A stretch of 33,173 nt of DNA from an uncultured Ruminococcus sp. (GCA_905202255.1 CAJKRH010000019.1:1-33173), one strand, 5' to 3'; positions 21,234 through 29,823 are shown, counted from the first letter of the stretch. The notes: a model not told the origin generated them from the letters alone. Program-made: numbers and translations.

Positions 21234-23027
21234 ATGTATTACTCAGCAGGAACTTATGAATCATTCGCTCATCCCGAGAAACCGAAGGATGTTGACAAAA
21301 AATCCGCTTATATCATAGGCACAGGACTTGCCGGACTAACGGCAGCCTTCTACCTCGTGCGCGACGGACAGATGAAAGGCGAGCATATCCATCTTCTCGA
21401 GAAGCTGGAACTTGCCGGAGGCAGCTGCGACGGACGCAAGGATATAACAAAAGGCTTCTATATGCGCGGCGGACGCGAAATGGACAACCATTTCGAGGTA
21501 ATGTGGGATACATTCCGCGATGTGCCCTCTATAGAAACACCCGGAGTATCCGTTCTCGACGAATACTACTGGCTCAATAAGCATGACCCGAACTATTCCC
21601 TCTGCCGTGCCACGGTTAACCGCGGCGAGGATGCCCACACCGACAAAAAATTCGAGCTTGACAAAGAATCCGCAATGGCACTCTCCAAGCTCTTCCTCAC
21701 CCCCGAAAAAGACCTCGAGGACAAGAAGATTTCGGAGGTGCTCCCCAACAGCTTCTGGCAGACTAACTTCTGGCTCTATTGGCAGACAATGTTCGCTTTC
21801 CAGCGCTGGTCCAGCGCACTTGAAATGAAGCGCTATCTCTGCCGCTATGTCCATCATATCGACGGTCTGCCCGATTTCAGCGCGCTCCGCTTCACAAAAT
21901 ATAATCAGTATGAGAGCATGATACTGCCTCTCGTAAAATATCTCGAGTCTCACGGCGTCCGTATCGAATACGGCATGGATGTCAAAAATGTGATAATCGA
22001 AACAGAGGGCAACAAAAAGGTTGCAAAGCAGATTGTCTATGTCAAGGACGGCAAAGAGCAGACAATCGACCTCATCGAGGACGACCTCGTATTCATCACA
22101 AACGGCTGCTGCACGGACACCTCGTGCTACGGCGACCAGACCCATGCGCCCGACCTTTCCGGCGTAAAGAACGGCTATGGCGAATCATGGGATATGTGGA
22201 AAGCCATCGCCGCACAGGCAAAGAACGGCGAATACGGCAATCCCGATAAATTCTGCGGCGATGTCGACGCCACAAACTGGATGAGCGCCACCGTTGCCAC
22301 CTCAAACGAAGAGGTAATAAAATATATCATGAATGTCTGCAAGCGCGACCCGCGTGCCGGCAAGGTAACTACAGGCGGTATCGTCACCGTAAAGGACAGC
22401 ACCGAAAACTGGTATCTCTCATGGACGATAAACCGCCAGCCGCAGTTCAAATCTCAGGATAAGAACATGGTTCTCGTATGGCTGTACTCCCTCAATACAA
22501 ATAAAGAGGGCAACTATGTGAAGAAAGCTATGCGCGATTGCACAGGCGAAGAGATATGCCGCGAGTGGCTCTATCACATCGGCGTACCCACGGAAAAAAT
22601 CGACGCGCTCGCAAAGGAAGCCTGCAACACCACAACATGCTATATGCCTTATATAAATGCGTTCTTCCAGCCGAGAAAAGAATCCGACCGCCCGAAGGTC
22701 GTGCCGGACGGTGCAGTAAACTTCGCTTTCATCGGTCAGTTCGCCGAGACACCCCGCGATACCATCTTCACAACGGAATATTCCATGCGCACCGGTATGG
22801 AATCAGTCTATACACTGCTCGATATCGACCGCGGCGTGCCTGAGGTCTGGGGCAGTAAATACGATGTCCGCGAGCTTCTGCGCGCCTGCTACTATGCCAT
22901 AGACAAGCAGCCGATAACCGATATCAAGCTCTCCTTCAAGGAAAAAGAGCTTCTCAAGGTTGTCATGAAGAAGGTTCAGGGCACTGATATCGAAATACTT
23001 CTCAAGGAAAGCGGACTTATAAAATAA
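21234..23027 (+). CDS. ohyA: Oleate hydratase (FAD-dependent, MCRA family)
   Basis: Adds water to the cis-9 double bond of oleic and related unsaturated fatty acids, giving 10-hydroxy fatty acids; in gut bacteria this detoxifies free fatty acids. Length, 597 residues, is typical. The FAD-binding Rossmann motif is IIGTGLAGLTAAFY (27-40), and the family hallmark MRGGREMDNHFE (77-88) includes Glu82, which corresponds to the catalytically important Glu of this loop. Further family blocks such as FWQTNFWLYWQTMFAFQRW and RFTKYNQYESM are present. It is a peripheral, membrane-associating flavoprotein. It has its own promoter; a TetR-family gene lies upstream, and acyltransferase and lipid-kinase genes follow, forming a lipid neighbourhood. 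Confidence 0.96.
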   Translation: MYYSAGTYESFAHPEKPKDVDKKSAYIIGTGLAGLTAAFYLVRDGQMKGEHIHLLEKLELAGGSCDGRKDITKGFYMRGGREMDNHFEVMWDTFRDVPSIETPGVSVLDEYYWLNKHDPNYSLCRATVNRGEDAHTDKKFELDKESAMALSKLFLTPEKDLEDKKISEVLPNSFWQTNFWLYWQTMFAFQRWSSALEMKRYLCRYVHHIDGLPDFSALRFTKYNQYESMILPLVKYLESHGVRIEYGMDVKNVIIETEGNKKVAKQIVYVKDGKEQTIDLIEDDLVFITNGCCTDTSCYGDQTHAPDLSGVKNGYGESWDMWKAIAAQAKNGEYGNPDKFCGDVDATNWMSATVATSNEEVIKYIMNVCKRDPRAGKVTTGGIVTVKDSTENWYLSWTINRQPQFKSQDKNMVLVWLYSLNTNKEGNYVKKAMRDCTGEEICREWLYHIGVPTEKIDALAKEACNTTTCYMPYINAFFQPRKESDRPKVVPDGAVNFAFIGQFAETPRDTIFTTEYSMRTGMESVYTLLDIDRGVPEVWGSKYDVRELLRACYYAIDKQPITDIKLSFKEKELLKVVMKKVQGTDIEILLKESGLIK

Positions 23028-23040
23028 ATCCACAGACGCA

Positions 23041-23088
23041 CCCGAGAGTCAGAGGCATACCTTTTCGGTTTGCCTCTGATTTCGCGGG
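23041..23088 (+). terminator. Hairpin downstream of the oleate hydratase gene
   Basis: TCAGAGGCA (23049-23057) pairs with TGCCTCTGA (23071-23079), with inner ACC/GGT and outer CCCG/CGGG pairing. There is no U-tract, so it may protect the mRNA end or stop transcription only partly, allowing read-through to the acyltransferase. Confidence 0.6.
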
Positions 23089-23148
23089 TATATATATAAG
23101 ACAAAAAGGGGTGGGATTGTCATAAGTATCATCGCTATTCTCGGCGCT

Positions 23149-23934
23149 ATGAGCGCTGTCCTGTATTCTGCGCTGAAAATAACCGATTTCTCGCAGATAT
23201 GGATATTTCCGCTCGCTTTTCTTGTTTTTTGCCTTATATATTTTCTTGCCTGCTGGCTTTTTCTCTGGCTTGTCTCGCTTCCGATTTCCATGAAAAAGGA
23301 ATATGATAAGCCCTCGCGCTTCTATTATCGCCTCTTTAACTGCGGTTATCGCCTCATATGCAGTTCGGCGAGAGTGCGAATCCATGTGACGGGAAAGGAA
23401 AAGGTTCCGAAAAACACGCGCTTTCTTTTCGTATCAAATCATCTCTCGCGCTTCGACCCGATGATAGAAAGCGCGGTGCTCGAAAAAACGCCGATGGCTT
23501 TCATCTCAAAGCCGTCAAATTTCAAAATTCCGATAGGCAGGCGATATATGAAGCGCTCCTGCTATATGGCAATAGACAGGGAAAACCCCATGAACGCCAT
23601 AAAAACCGTCGACCGCGCGGCAGAGCTTATTTCATCGAATACCGTATCCGTAGGCGTTTATCCCGAGGGACACCGCGGAACGGGCGAAGCGCTTCAGGAC
23701 TTCAGTGCGGGCTGTCTGCTCGCCGCGACAAAAGCAAAAGCTCCTGTCATTGTCGGCACGATATGGGGAACAGAAAAAATCCACCGCAATTTCCCATGGC
23801 ACCGCACCGATGTATATTTTGATATCATCGATGTCATATATCCCGAAAAACAGCGAACCGCCGTACTTGCAGAGAGAATCAAAAACGAAATGGAAGCCCA
23901 AATAAACGAACGAAAAAAGGAAGAAAAGAAATGA
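23149..23934 (+). CDS. plsC: 1-acyl-glycerol-3-phosphate acyltransferase family (PlsC)
   Basis: Membrane acyltransferase, 261 residues from the ATG, making phosphatidic acid or a related acylated lipid. One or two N-terminal hydrophobic segments (about residues 17-47) precede the catalytic NHLSRFD motif (His98, Asp103) and the glycerol-phosphate binding YPEGHRGTGE (about 167-176). The true start is doubtful: no ribosome binding site lies near 23149, whereas AAAAGGGGTGG at about 23104-23114 is followed by in-frame hydrophobic codons (V-I-S-I-I-A-I-L-G-A) with only ATT, GTC or ATA as possible initiators at 23116-23122. It overlaps the next gene by ATGA. Head group or acyl preference cannot be assigned. 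Confidence 0.88.
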   Translation: MSAVLYSALKITDFSQIWIFPLAFLVFCLIYFLACWLFLWLVSLPISMKKEYDKPSRFYYRLFNCGYRLICSSARVRIHVTGKEKVPKNTRFLFVSNHLSRFDPMIESAVLEKTPMAFISKPSNFKIPIGRRYMKRSCYMAIDRENPMNAIKTVDRAAELISSNTVSVGVYPEGHRGTGEALQDFSAGCLLAATKAKAPVIVGTIWGTEKIHRNFPWHRTDVYFDIIDVIYPEKQRTAVLAERIKNEMEAQINERKKEEKK

Positions 23935-24824
23935 CTTATGTTTTATACAACCCGCTTGCGGACAATAAAAAAGGAAAAGCAAATGCAGAAAAGATTTCCG
24001 GACTTATCGGAAAAGACAGCGTAAAATACATAGACATAACGAAAGCCGATATAAAAGAGCTTGCAGGTGCCGCACATCCCGATGAAAGAGTTATACTCTG
24101 CGGCGGCGACGGGACGCTTTATCATTTCATCAACGAATGCGAGGGGAAAATTCCGGAGCATCCCATCTTCTATTATCCGACAGGCTCGGGAAATGATTTC
24201 ATGGCAGATGTACGCGAGAGAGCCGAGGGTCAGCTCGTTCTGCTGAATCCTTATCTGAAAAATCTGCCGACTGTGACCGTAAACGGGAAAGAGCATCTTT
24301 TCATCAACGGCATCGGTTACGGAATCGACGGCTACTGCTGCGAGGAGGGCGACAAGCTGCGCGAGAAATCCGCGGCAAAAATCAATTATACCTCCATCGC
24401 CATAAAGGGACTTCTCTTCCATTTCAAGCCGAGGAAAGCAACTGTTACGGTAGACGGAAAAAAACATACATATCGCCATGTATGGCTCGCGCCGACAATG
24501 CACGGCAGATTTTACGGCGGCGGAATGATGGTGGCACCCGGGCAGGCGAGGAACTCGGAGGACAGATTTGTCTCTACGGTTGTCCTGCATTGCCCGAGCA
24601 AGCTGAAAACACTCATAGTTTTTCCTTCCATTTTCAAGGGGGAGCATGTAAAGCATGCGGAAATGGTGGAAATCCTGCAAGGGCACAATATCACGGTGGA
24701 ATTTGACCGCCCGACGGCACTTCAGATAGACGGCGAAACAATACCGAATGTGACGGAATATTCCGTTCGCGCACAGGCTTCGTGCAGTGCCGCTATAAAC
24801 GAGGAAGAAGCCGTCGCAGTTTAA
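23931..24824 (+). CDS. Diacylglycerol/sphingosine kinase family protein (DagK catalytic domain)
   Basis: Predicted 297-residue soluble lipid kinase. The nucleotide-binding motif LCGGDGTLYHF is at about residues 56-66 and YPTGSGNDF at 82-90, both diagnostic for the DagK catalytic family (DgkB, YegS). The C-terminal beta domain includes APTMHGRFYGGGMMVAPGQARN, where DgkB-type enzymes have a similar run, and ends with a substrate-lid strand (ALQIDGETI). It is translationally coupled to plsC through ATGA, so it probably phosphorylates diacylglycerol or a related lipid to feed, or recycle from, the PlsC product. Confidence 0.9.
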   Translation: MTYVLYNPLADNKKGKANAEKISGLIGKDSVKYIDITKADIKELAGAAHPDERVILCGGDGTLYHFINECEGKIPEHPIFYYPTGSGNDFMADVRERAEGQLVLLNPYLKNLPTVTVNGKEHLFINGIGYGIDGYCCEEGDKLREKSAAKINYTSIAIKGLLFHFKPRKATVTVDGKKHTYRHVWLAPTMHGRFYGGGMMVAPGQARNSEDRFVSTVVLHCPSKLKTLIVFPSIFKGEHVKHAEMVEILQGHNITVEFDRPTALQIDGETIPNVTEYSVRAQASCSAAINEEEAVAV

Positions 24825-24854
24825 AAATTAAAAAAGTATAATATAAAATATGAA

Positions 24855-24877
24855 ACAGCCGCCCGATGGGCGGCTGT
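24855..24877. terminator. Bidirectional terminator between convergent operons
   Basis: ACAGCCGCCC (24855-24864) pairs perfectly with GGGCGGCTGT (24868-24877) over a GAT loop. U-rich sequence follows on the plus strand (CTTTCTCT), and TTTCATATTTTATATT on the minus strand. Confidence 0.88.
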
Positions 24878-24884
24878 CTTTCTC

Positions 24885-25364
24885 TTAGGTATCAAATTCG
24901 CAATAGTAGAGGATATTGGCATCCGTATCATAGATAGCCATGGTGAAATTATATGATGTTCTGCCGAGAATATCGTCATTTTCATTCTTCTGGCTGTGCC
25001 TGTCTATGACTATATAATATCCGTTTTCAACATCAGGCATGAGAGATGCCTCGCCGTTATCGAGTTGAATCTTCAGGTCATGCGCCAAAAACTCCGCTAC
25101 CTCATCAAGCGGGAGCTGCTTCCAGTCGGAGTTGTTTTTTATCTGCTCTATGGGATTTTTGCCGGAAGTAAAACCGACCGATACCCATGTAGCACCATCG
25201 CCGTTGAAGCCGCCGTGCGTATCCACACTTTTCATCGGCGCGCCGCTCGGAATATCTATTCCGAGCGCCTTTGATATTTTGTTTCTGTAGTCATTATAGC
25301 CGCATGAGCCGAGCAGAAATGCCAGCACAACTATAATGCACAAAGCGGAAATTACTTTTTTCAT
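24885..25364 (-). CDS. Predicted lipoprotein of unknown function
   Basis: 159 residues. The N-terminus is a lipoprotein signal (MKKVISALCIIVVLAFLLGS, with LGSC box and Cys21). The rest is a soluble, acidic domain (D-rich, with GFNGDGATWVSVGFTSG, DRHSQKNENDD and a final YYCEFDT) that I do not recognise. It is the last gene of the five-gene minus-strand operon, 31 bp after the membrane protein, with AGGTG as ribosome binding site. Anchored outside the cell, it may work with the adjacent membrane protein, but there is no direct evidence for this. Confidence 0.8.
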   Translation of the reverse strand: MKKVISALCIIVVLAFLLGSCGYNDYRNKISKALGIDIPSGAPMKSVDTHGGFNGDGATWVSVGFTSGKNPIEQIKNNSDWKQLPLDEVAEFLAHDLKIQLDNGEASLMPDVENGYYIVIDRHSQKNENDDILGRTSYNFTMAIYDTDANILYYCEFDT

Positions 25365-25395
25365 TTGTTCACCTCGTTTTCAAATGCCCTGTATT

Positions 25396-25977
25396 TTACC
25401 GTTCTTTTGCCGAAAATGACGGACAGTACTTTCGTATATCGCAAAGCGATTCTTCATCGCACTCTATGCAAAGCAAACCATCCTTGATTTTCAGATCCGA
25501 TAAGCGCATTATTTCCCTCTCGCCGAGCGGCTCACGAGAGAAAAATATAAATTTTCCGAAATCTTTTTCCAAAATACCGAAGTATAAAAATTGCAATATT
25601 CCGTCTGCCAGACAATCCATGTGCGAAACATGCCCGTCATCGCGACAGACATGGATTCCGCAGTCCGAGACAGAATTCCACGCATAAAACCGTTTTTCGC
25701 TTCCGTCATAATCAAAGATATGTATGCCTGCCTCATCATAACCGACGCGCCAAAGCGTTATCTTCCTGTCAGCAATTCCTTTTATTAAGCATGCCAGTAC
25801 TATGCCCGCCACGACCAGTATCAAAAGCTCAATAATCAGCCTATGCTCTGGCAAAATCTCCGGAAAAGTCTTTATCGCAAGTATTATATTTATGACACTA
25901 ATCGCAAGCAGAACAAAACCGCATAATATTATATATTTCAGATAGCTTGATTTTTTTACTATAGGGTATTTTTTCAT
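25396..25977 (-). CDS. Two-helix membrane protein of unknown function
   Basis: 193 residues from the ATG at 25977, which is preceded by TCGGAGAAACG; a start at 26007 is also open but would overlap the aconitase X small subunit. Two membrane helices at about residues 14-33 and 47-66 are followed by a cytoplasmic domain of about 120 residues with a beta-rich pattern (VGYDEAGIHIFDYDGSEKRFYAWNSVSDCGIHV) that resembles bacterial PH-like or YcxB-type domains. This is a weak resemblance only. Cys content is high in the tail (CGIHVC, MDC, CIECDEESLC). It sits between the metabolic genes and a lipoprotein gene. Confidence 0.75.
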   Translation of the reverse strand: MKKYPIVKKSSYLKYIILCGFVLLAISVINIILAIKTFPEILPEHRLIIELLILVVAGIVLACLIKGIADRKITLWRVGYDEAGIHIFDYDGSEKRFYAWNSVSDCGIHVCRDDGHVSHMDCLADGILQFLYFGILEKDFGKFIFFSREPLGEREIMRLSDLKIKDGLLCIECDEESLCDIRKYCPSFSAKER

Positions 25978-25999
25978 CGTTTCTCCGAAATTTCCGTCA

Positions 26000-26443
26000 T
26001 CACTCAACTGTAACCGTGCCGTCCTTTTTGATGCTTATCTGCATTCCGTCTTTCACATAGGCGAGAAATTCTTCGCCGAGGCTGTCGATTACAGGGAGCG
26101 GAGTGCCCTCGAGCCATACATCGGAGAGGATTGCTCCCGCGGCGGCAAGCGAATCTATCGGCTCGGAGAAAAGCATGCAGGCGGGTTGACGCCCCATGGC
26201 GCAGGCACAATAAAGCACGAGACCGCCCGTCGTCGAGCCTATGGTCATAGGCAGGCAGAGCGCCTTGCCGAGCATTTTTTTGCCGTAGAGGTCGGTGTTA
26301 TTCTGGTCGCCGCAGGTTGCGGTCTTATCGCCGAACTGGAGCGCCTTCTGAAATGAAGCGAGTGTATTGAGTCCGCCGTGCGAAACAAGCGCCTCTGCCG
26401 TCAGCTCTCCTGCGGCTACTACTCTTCCCTTGAATGTTTTCAT
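26000..26443 (-). CDS. Aconitase X small (swivel) subunit, DUF126 family
   Basis: 147-residue swivelling-domain subunit of the split aconitase X dehydratase. The family signature is visible: FKGRVVAAGELTAEALVSHGGLNTLASF at the N-terminus, then DQNNTDLYGKKMLGKALCLPMTIGSTTGGLVLY, with the GSTTG loop that in relatives helps bind the substrate carboxylate. It overlaps the large subunit gene by one base (TAATG), which suits a 1:1 complex. Characterised members of this superfamily are the archaeal phosphomevalonate dehydratase and bacterial cis-3-hydroxy-L-proline dehydratase. The substrate here is not established. Confidence 0.92.
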   Translation of the reverse strand: MKTFKGRVVAAGELTAEALVSHGGLNTLASFQKALQFGDKTATCGDQNNTDLYGKKMLGKALCLPMTIGSTTGGLVLYCACAMGRQPACMLFSEPIDSLAAAGAILSDVWLEGTPLPVIDSLGEEFLAYVKDGMQISIKKDGTVTVE

Positions 26444-27729
26444 TATTCTTTGCCCCCTTTCGTGATTTCGGCAAGTATCTCGTCATCTGTGTAATACCTT
26501 GCGCTTGTATATGTTCTGAGCTTGTTGCTCGAAGTGATAACAGGCATTTTTGCGCTGAGCGGATTATTCATATACATGAGCGGACAGATGTAGCTTGTGA
26601 TTACACCCGTATTTTTCAGCCGCTCGGCATACGGCGTCTTTTCAAATTCTTTCAAAACAGCAGGCGCGGCTGTAAATACCGTGGGTATAACCACCTTGGA
26701 GTTTCCCGCCGCTTTCAGCGCCGCCTCTATCTTATCCGTCCATGACATGAGCTGATTGAGGCTCATATGAGGACAACCCATGAAGCAGAGCTTCGGCTTT
26801 GCTTCTTTATTTTTCCAGATGACGGGATAGCTGTCATAAACCCTCTGCAGTTCCGCATCGTCGATGGTATAAACCTTTGCATTTTCCTTTATCAGGCTCT
26901 CGCCCTGCTCAACAGCCTCGGGTGTTATGCCCGCGACATGGTAGAGACCTACGGCACCGTTTGAAGCCGTAGCCGCGCCGAAATCCTTGAGATATGTTTT
27001 CGCATCCTCATCGAGTGTGCCGAGCCATTTATCAAGCCCTCTGATATACGGGACCTCTTCCATCACTTTCATGCCGATGGCGGAACCGAGAAGCTGCGCT
27101 TCGGGCTTTTTCGTCGTTTTCACCTCGACTATCCATGTCGCCTTTCTGCCCTCATCCTTTAGAAAGCCGAAGGACGGAACATAGCCGACCACGGAACCCA
27201 TGAGGTCGATGATACCCGAGTTTCTGTTGCAGCGCGCGCCGAGCACGGAGTTCGCGTATACGACTGCGGATGATTCCGACCACGAGAGGATATCTCCCTT
27301 TTTCGGCGTATTGCCGACTTCGTTCATATAGCAGGTGCAGGTGAAAGCATCAGGAGCCATAAGCCCGAGCTTTTCAAGCTGACCCTCATAGAAATCCTGC
27401 TTGGTATACATGAATTTATTGAAAACAAAATTCTGCAGAAAACTGCTCGGAACATTTTTGTCGAGCGGACGGGGGTCTGCCGAAAATTTCTGCTTTGATA
27501 CCGCGCCTGCCTCTATAAGCTTCTCCATGAGCGCATATACGGGCGCGAGCGCCTTGAGTCCGAACGATGTGACGAGATGGTTATACTCGCTTGTGACAGC
27601 CACCATCTCATCCGCGCCGAAAAGCTCGCCGTATCGCACGAGAGTTTCCATGACCTTGGCGAGCGTCTCGCCCTTGCTCCCCTCAAGTATGGCTTTCTGC
27701 TCTGCCGAAAGCTTCATTTTGTATTCCAT
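26443..27729 (-). CDS. Aconitase X large (catalytic) subunit, DUF521 family
   Basis: 428-residue Fe-S dehydratase subunit. Key family segments are seen: the VTSEYNHLVTSFG region near residues 45-57, CTCYMNEVGNTPKKGD (Cys131, Cys133), SWSESSAVVYANSVLGARCNRNSG (149-172, Cys167), and CFMGCPHMSLNQL (Cys315, Cys319). Three of these Cys are expected to hold an iron-sulfur cluster. Members dehydrate a hydroxy acid. AGGCGGG precedes the ATG. It lies 18 bp after the flavoenzyme gene and is coupled to the small subunit gene. Substrate could be cis-3-hydroxyproline, a mevalonate-like phosphate, or something else; context favours a product whose new double bond the flavoenzyme can reduce. Confidence 0.93.
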   Translation of the reverse strand: MEYKMKLSAEQKAILEGSKGETLAKVMETLVRYGELFGADEMVAVTSEYNHLVTSFGLKALAPVYALMEKLIEAGAVSKQKFSADPRPLDKNVPSSFLQNFVFNKFMYTKQDFYEGQLEKLGLMAPDAFTCTCYMNEVGNTPKKGDILSWSESSAVVYANSVLGARCNRNSGIIDLMGSVVGYVPSFGFLKDEGRKATWIVEVKTTKKPEAQLLGSAIGMKVMEEVPYIRGLDKWLGTLDEDAKTYLKDFGAATASNGAVGLYHVAGITPEAVEQGESLIKENAKVYTIDDAELQRVYDSYPVIWKNKEAKPKLCFMGCPHMSLNQLMSWTDKIEAALKAAGNSKVVIPTVFTAAPAVLKEFEKTPYAERLKNTGVITSYICPLMYMNNPLSAKMPVITSSNKLRTYTSARYYTDDEILAEITKGGKE

Positions 27730-27747
27730 TTTCTTATCCCGCCTTTC

Positions 27748-29796
27748 TTATATTTTCATCGCGACTTCGTATGCGTTCCATACTACCGTGCGAAGATTAC
27801 CGACGCTCTTGCAGTCGCCGACAAGATGTCCCTTAGCCGCGAGCGGCGCGGGGATATAGCCCGCACAGCTTATCACGCTGTCGCATTCTATTGTAATATC
27901 ATTGCCTGCCTTATCCGTGCAGATAACAGAACCGTCCTTTACCTCTTTCAGCGTTGTCTCGAGGTAAACGGGAATCTCATGAAGCGCAAACCACTCGCGC
28001 AGATAAGATGAATTTGCAAGGCAGACGCCTGTCTGCGCTATGAGGTCGTTTTTCATCTCTATGATAACGGGCTTCTTGCCGCCGAGCGCCAGTTCATATG
28101 CTATCTCGGAACCGGTGAGTCCGCCGCCAATGACAGCCACCCGCTCGCCGACAGGCTTCGTGCCGCGCAGATATTCGCAGGCTTCCACCATCTTTTCATA
28201 TCCGGGGACATGGCGAAGCAGTCTCGGTGTGGCACCCGTGGCGATTACTACGGGATCACCCCCGAAGGCGGCGATATCCTTAACCTCGTCATTCAGGCGA
28301 ACCTCTATGCCGAGCTTCTCCATCCGGCGCTTGTACCACGCAAGCAGGTCGCGCAGCTTGCCCTTGTATGATTCCGCGCTTGCCGCAATGAAGGCACCTC
28401 CGAGCTCGCCGCTCTTCTCGTGAATTATCGGATTATGCCCGCGGAGCTTCAGCACTCTTGCCGTCTCCATACCGCCGATACCGCCGCCTATGATATGCAC
28501 GGTTTTCGGCGAATTTGTTTTCTTTATATAATGCTTATTCCACTGCATGGTCTCGGCATTGACGGCACAACGCGCTAAATGCAGGCTGTCGGAAAGTGCC
28601 TGATCATTCGGTACCCCTTTATAGTGGCACATATTGAAGCATCCGTTGTGGCAGAGTATGCAGGGACGGATATCGTCGCCCTCATCCGCCATCAGTTTGG
28701 TTATCCACTGCTGGTCGGCAAGGAACTGACGCGCAAATCCCGCGCCGTCAAGCCTGCCTCCGGCAACAGAGTCCGCCGCCGTTTCGGGGTCGAGTCTGCC
28801 CGCGCATATGACGGGAATATCTACAAATTTCTTTATATGCTCAACATCTGCAAGGTTGCAGTTTTCCGGCATATATATCGGAGGATGTGCCCAGTACCAC
28901 GCGTCATAGGTGCCGTTGTCGCAGTTGAGGCAATCGTAGCCCGCATCCTGAAGATATTTTGCCGCTTTTTCGGATTCCTCCATATCTCTGCCTACCTCAG
29001 TATATTCCTCGCCGGGAAGCGCGCCGGAACGGAAACCCTTTGTCTTGGAAATGACGCTGTAACGCAGTGAAACAGGGAAATCCTTGCCGCATTCTCTCTT
29101 TATCGCCTGCACTATCTCGACGGCAAAGCGATATCTGTTTTCGAGAGAACCGCCGTATTCATCGGTACGCTTGTTTACATAGCCGAGCGTGAACTGGTCG
29201 AGCAGATAGCCCTCGTGAACGGCATGAACCTCCACGCCGTCTACACCTGCGTCCATGAGCATCTTTGAGCACTTGGCAAAAGCCTCCACAAATTCGTGAA
29301 TTTCCTCCACAGTCATCGCGCGGGAGGGCACCTTGTCCGACCAGCGGTTGGGCGAGGGGCTTGCCGATGCCGTTATCTTATCAAGATCCATGAAGGGCTT
29401 GCTGAGGGTACGCAGAGCCTTATTTGTATAGAGCTTCTCCATCATTTCGCTTATCGTGAAAGAGCGCCCGAAGCCCGCCGTCAACTGGACAAAAAGCTTT
29501 GCCCCCGTCTTATGAAACTCGGGCATCCACTTTGCCAAATCATCGTACATCTTCTTATTCTTATAGAGCCACTGACCGAACATCGGGTTGTAAACCGGCT
29601 GACATCCCGGCATGACAAGACCGCAGTTGTTCTTTGCCACCTCCATGATGAAATGCGCGCCGTCGCGGTCGAAATGGTTCTTCTCCATCCAACCGAAAAG
29701 GTCTGTGCCGCCCATGCTCGTCAGAACAAAGCGATTTTTTATCTCGCAGTTTCCTATCTTCCATGGCGTAAATAAGGGGTTTAATCTTTTGTCCAT
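27748..29796 (-). CDS. 2-enoate / 2,4-dienoyl-CoA reductase-like flavoprotein (old yellow enzyme family)
   Basis: 682-residue multi-domain oxidoreductase. Residues 1-370 form the FMN TIM barrel (LFTPWKIGNCEIKNRFVLTSMG at the start; VDGVEVHAVHEGYLLDQF at 186-202, then RTDEYGGSLENRYRF). Cys379, Cys382, Cys386 and probably Cys410 (CILCHNGC, ARCAVN) match the 4Fe-4S site of FadH. Residues 432-682 carry FAD and NAD(P) Rossmann motifs (IIGGGIGGMETA; VIGGGLTGSEIA). Such enzymes reduce activated C=C bonds with NAD(P)H. GGAGGAGAAAT fixes the start at 29796; the frame runs open to 29898 without support. It heads the operon containing aconitase X. It may alternatively act in bile-acid or nitro-compound reduction, as relatives do. 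Confidence 0.93.
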   Translation of the reverse strand: MDKRLNPLFTPWKIGNCEIKNRFVLTSMGGTDLFGWMEKNHFDRDGAHFIMEVAKNNCGLVMPGCQPVYNPMFGQWLYKNKKMYDDLAKWMPEFHKTGAKLFVQLTAGFGRSFTISEMMEKLYTNKALRTLSKPFMDLDKITASASPSPNRWSDKVPSRAMTVEEIHEFVEAFAKCSKMLMDAGVDGVEVHAVHEGYLLDQFTLGYVNKRTDEYGGSLENRYRFAVEIVQAIKRECGKDFPVSLRYSVISKTKGFRSGALPGEEYTEVGRDMEESEKAAKYLQDAGYDCLNCDNGTYDAWYWAHPPIYMPENCNLADVEHIKKFVDIPVICAGRLDPETAADSVAGGRLDGAGFARQFLADQQWITKLMADEGDDIRPCILCHNGCFNMCHYKGVPNDQALSDSLHLARCAVNAETMQWNKHYIKKTNSPKTVHIIGGGIGGMETARVLKLRGHNPIIHEKSGELGGAFIAASAESYKGKLRDLLAWYKRRMEKLGIEVRLNDEVKDIAAFGGDPVVIATGATPRLLRHVPGYEKMVEACEYLRGTKPVGERVAVIGGGLTGSEIAYELALGGKKPVIIEMKNDLIAQTGVCLANSSYLREWFALHEIPVYLETTLKEVKDGSVICTDKAGNDITIECDSVISCAGYIPAPLAAKGHLVGDCKSVGNLRTVVWNAYEVAMKI

Positions 29797-29823
29797 ATTT
29801 CTCCTCCGTTCTTGCTTCCGCCA

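Noticed and set aside
21336..22145. Open frame opposite the oleate hydratase gene
   Set aside because: Antisense shadow of a highly conserved gene; no start signals and unnatural composition.
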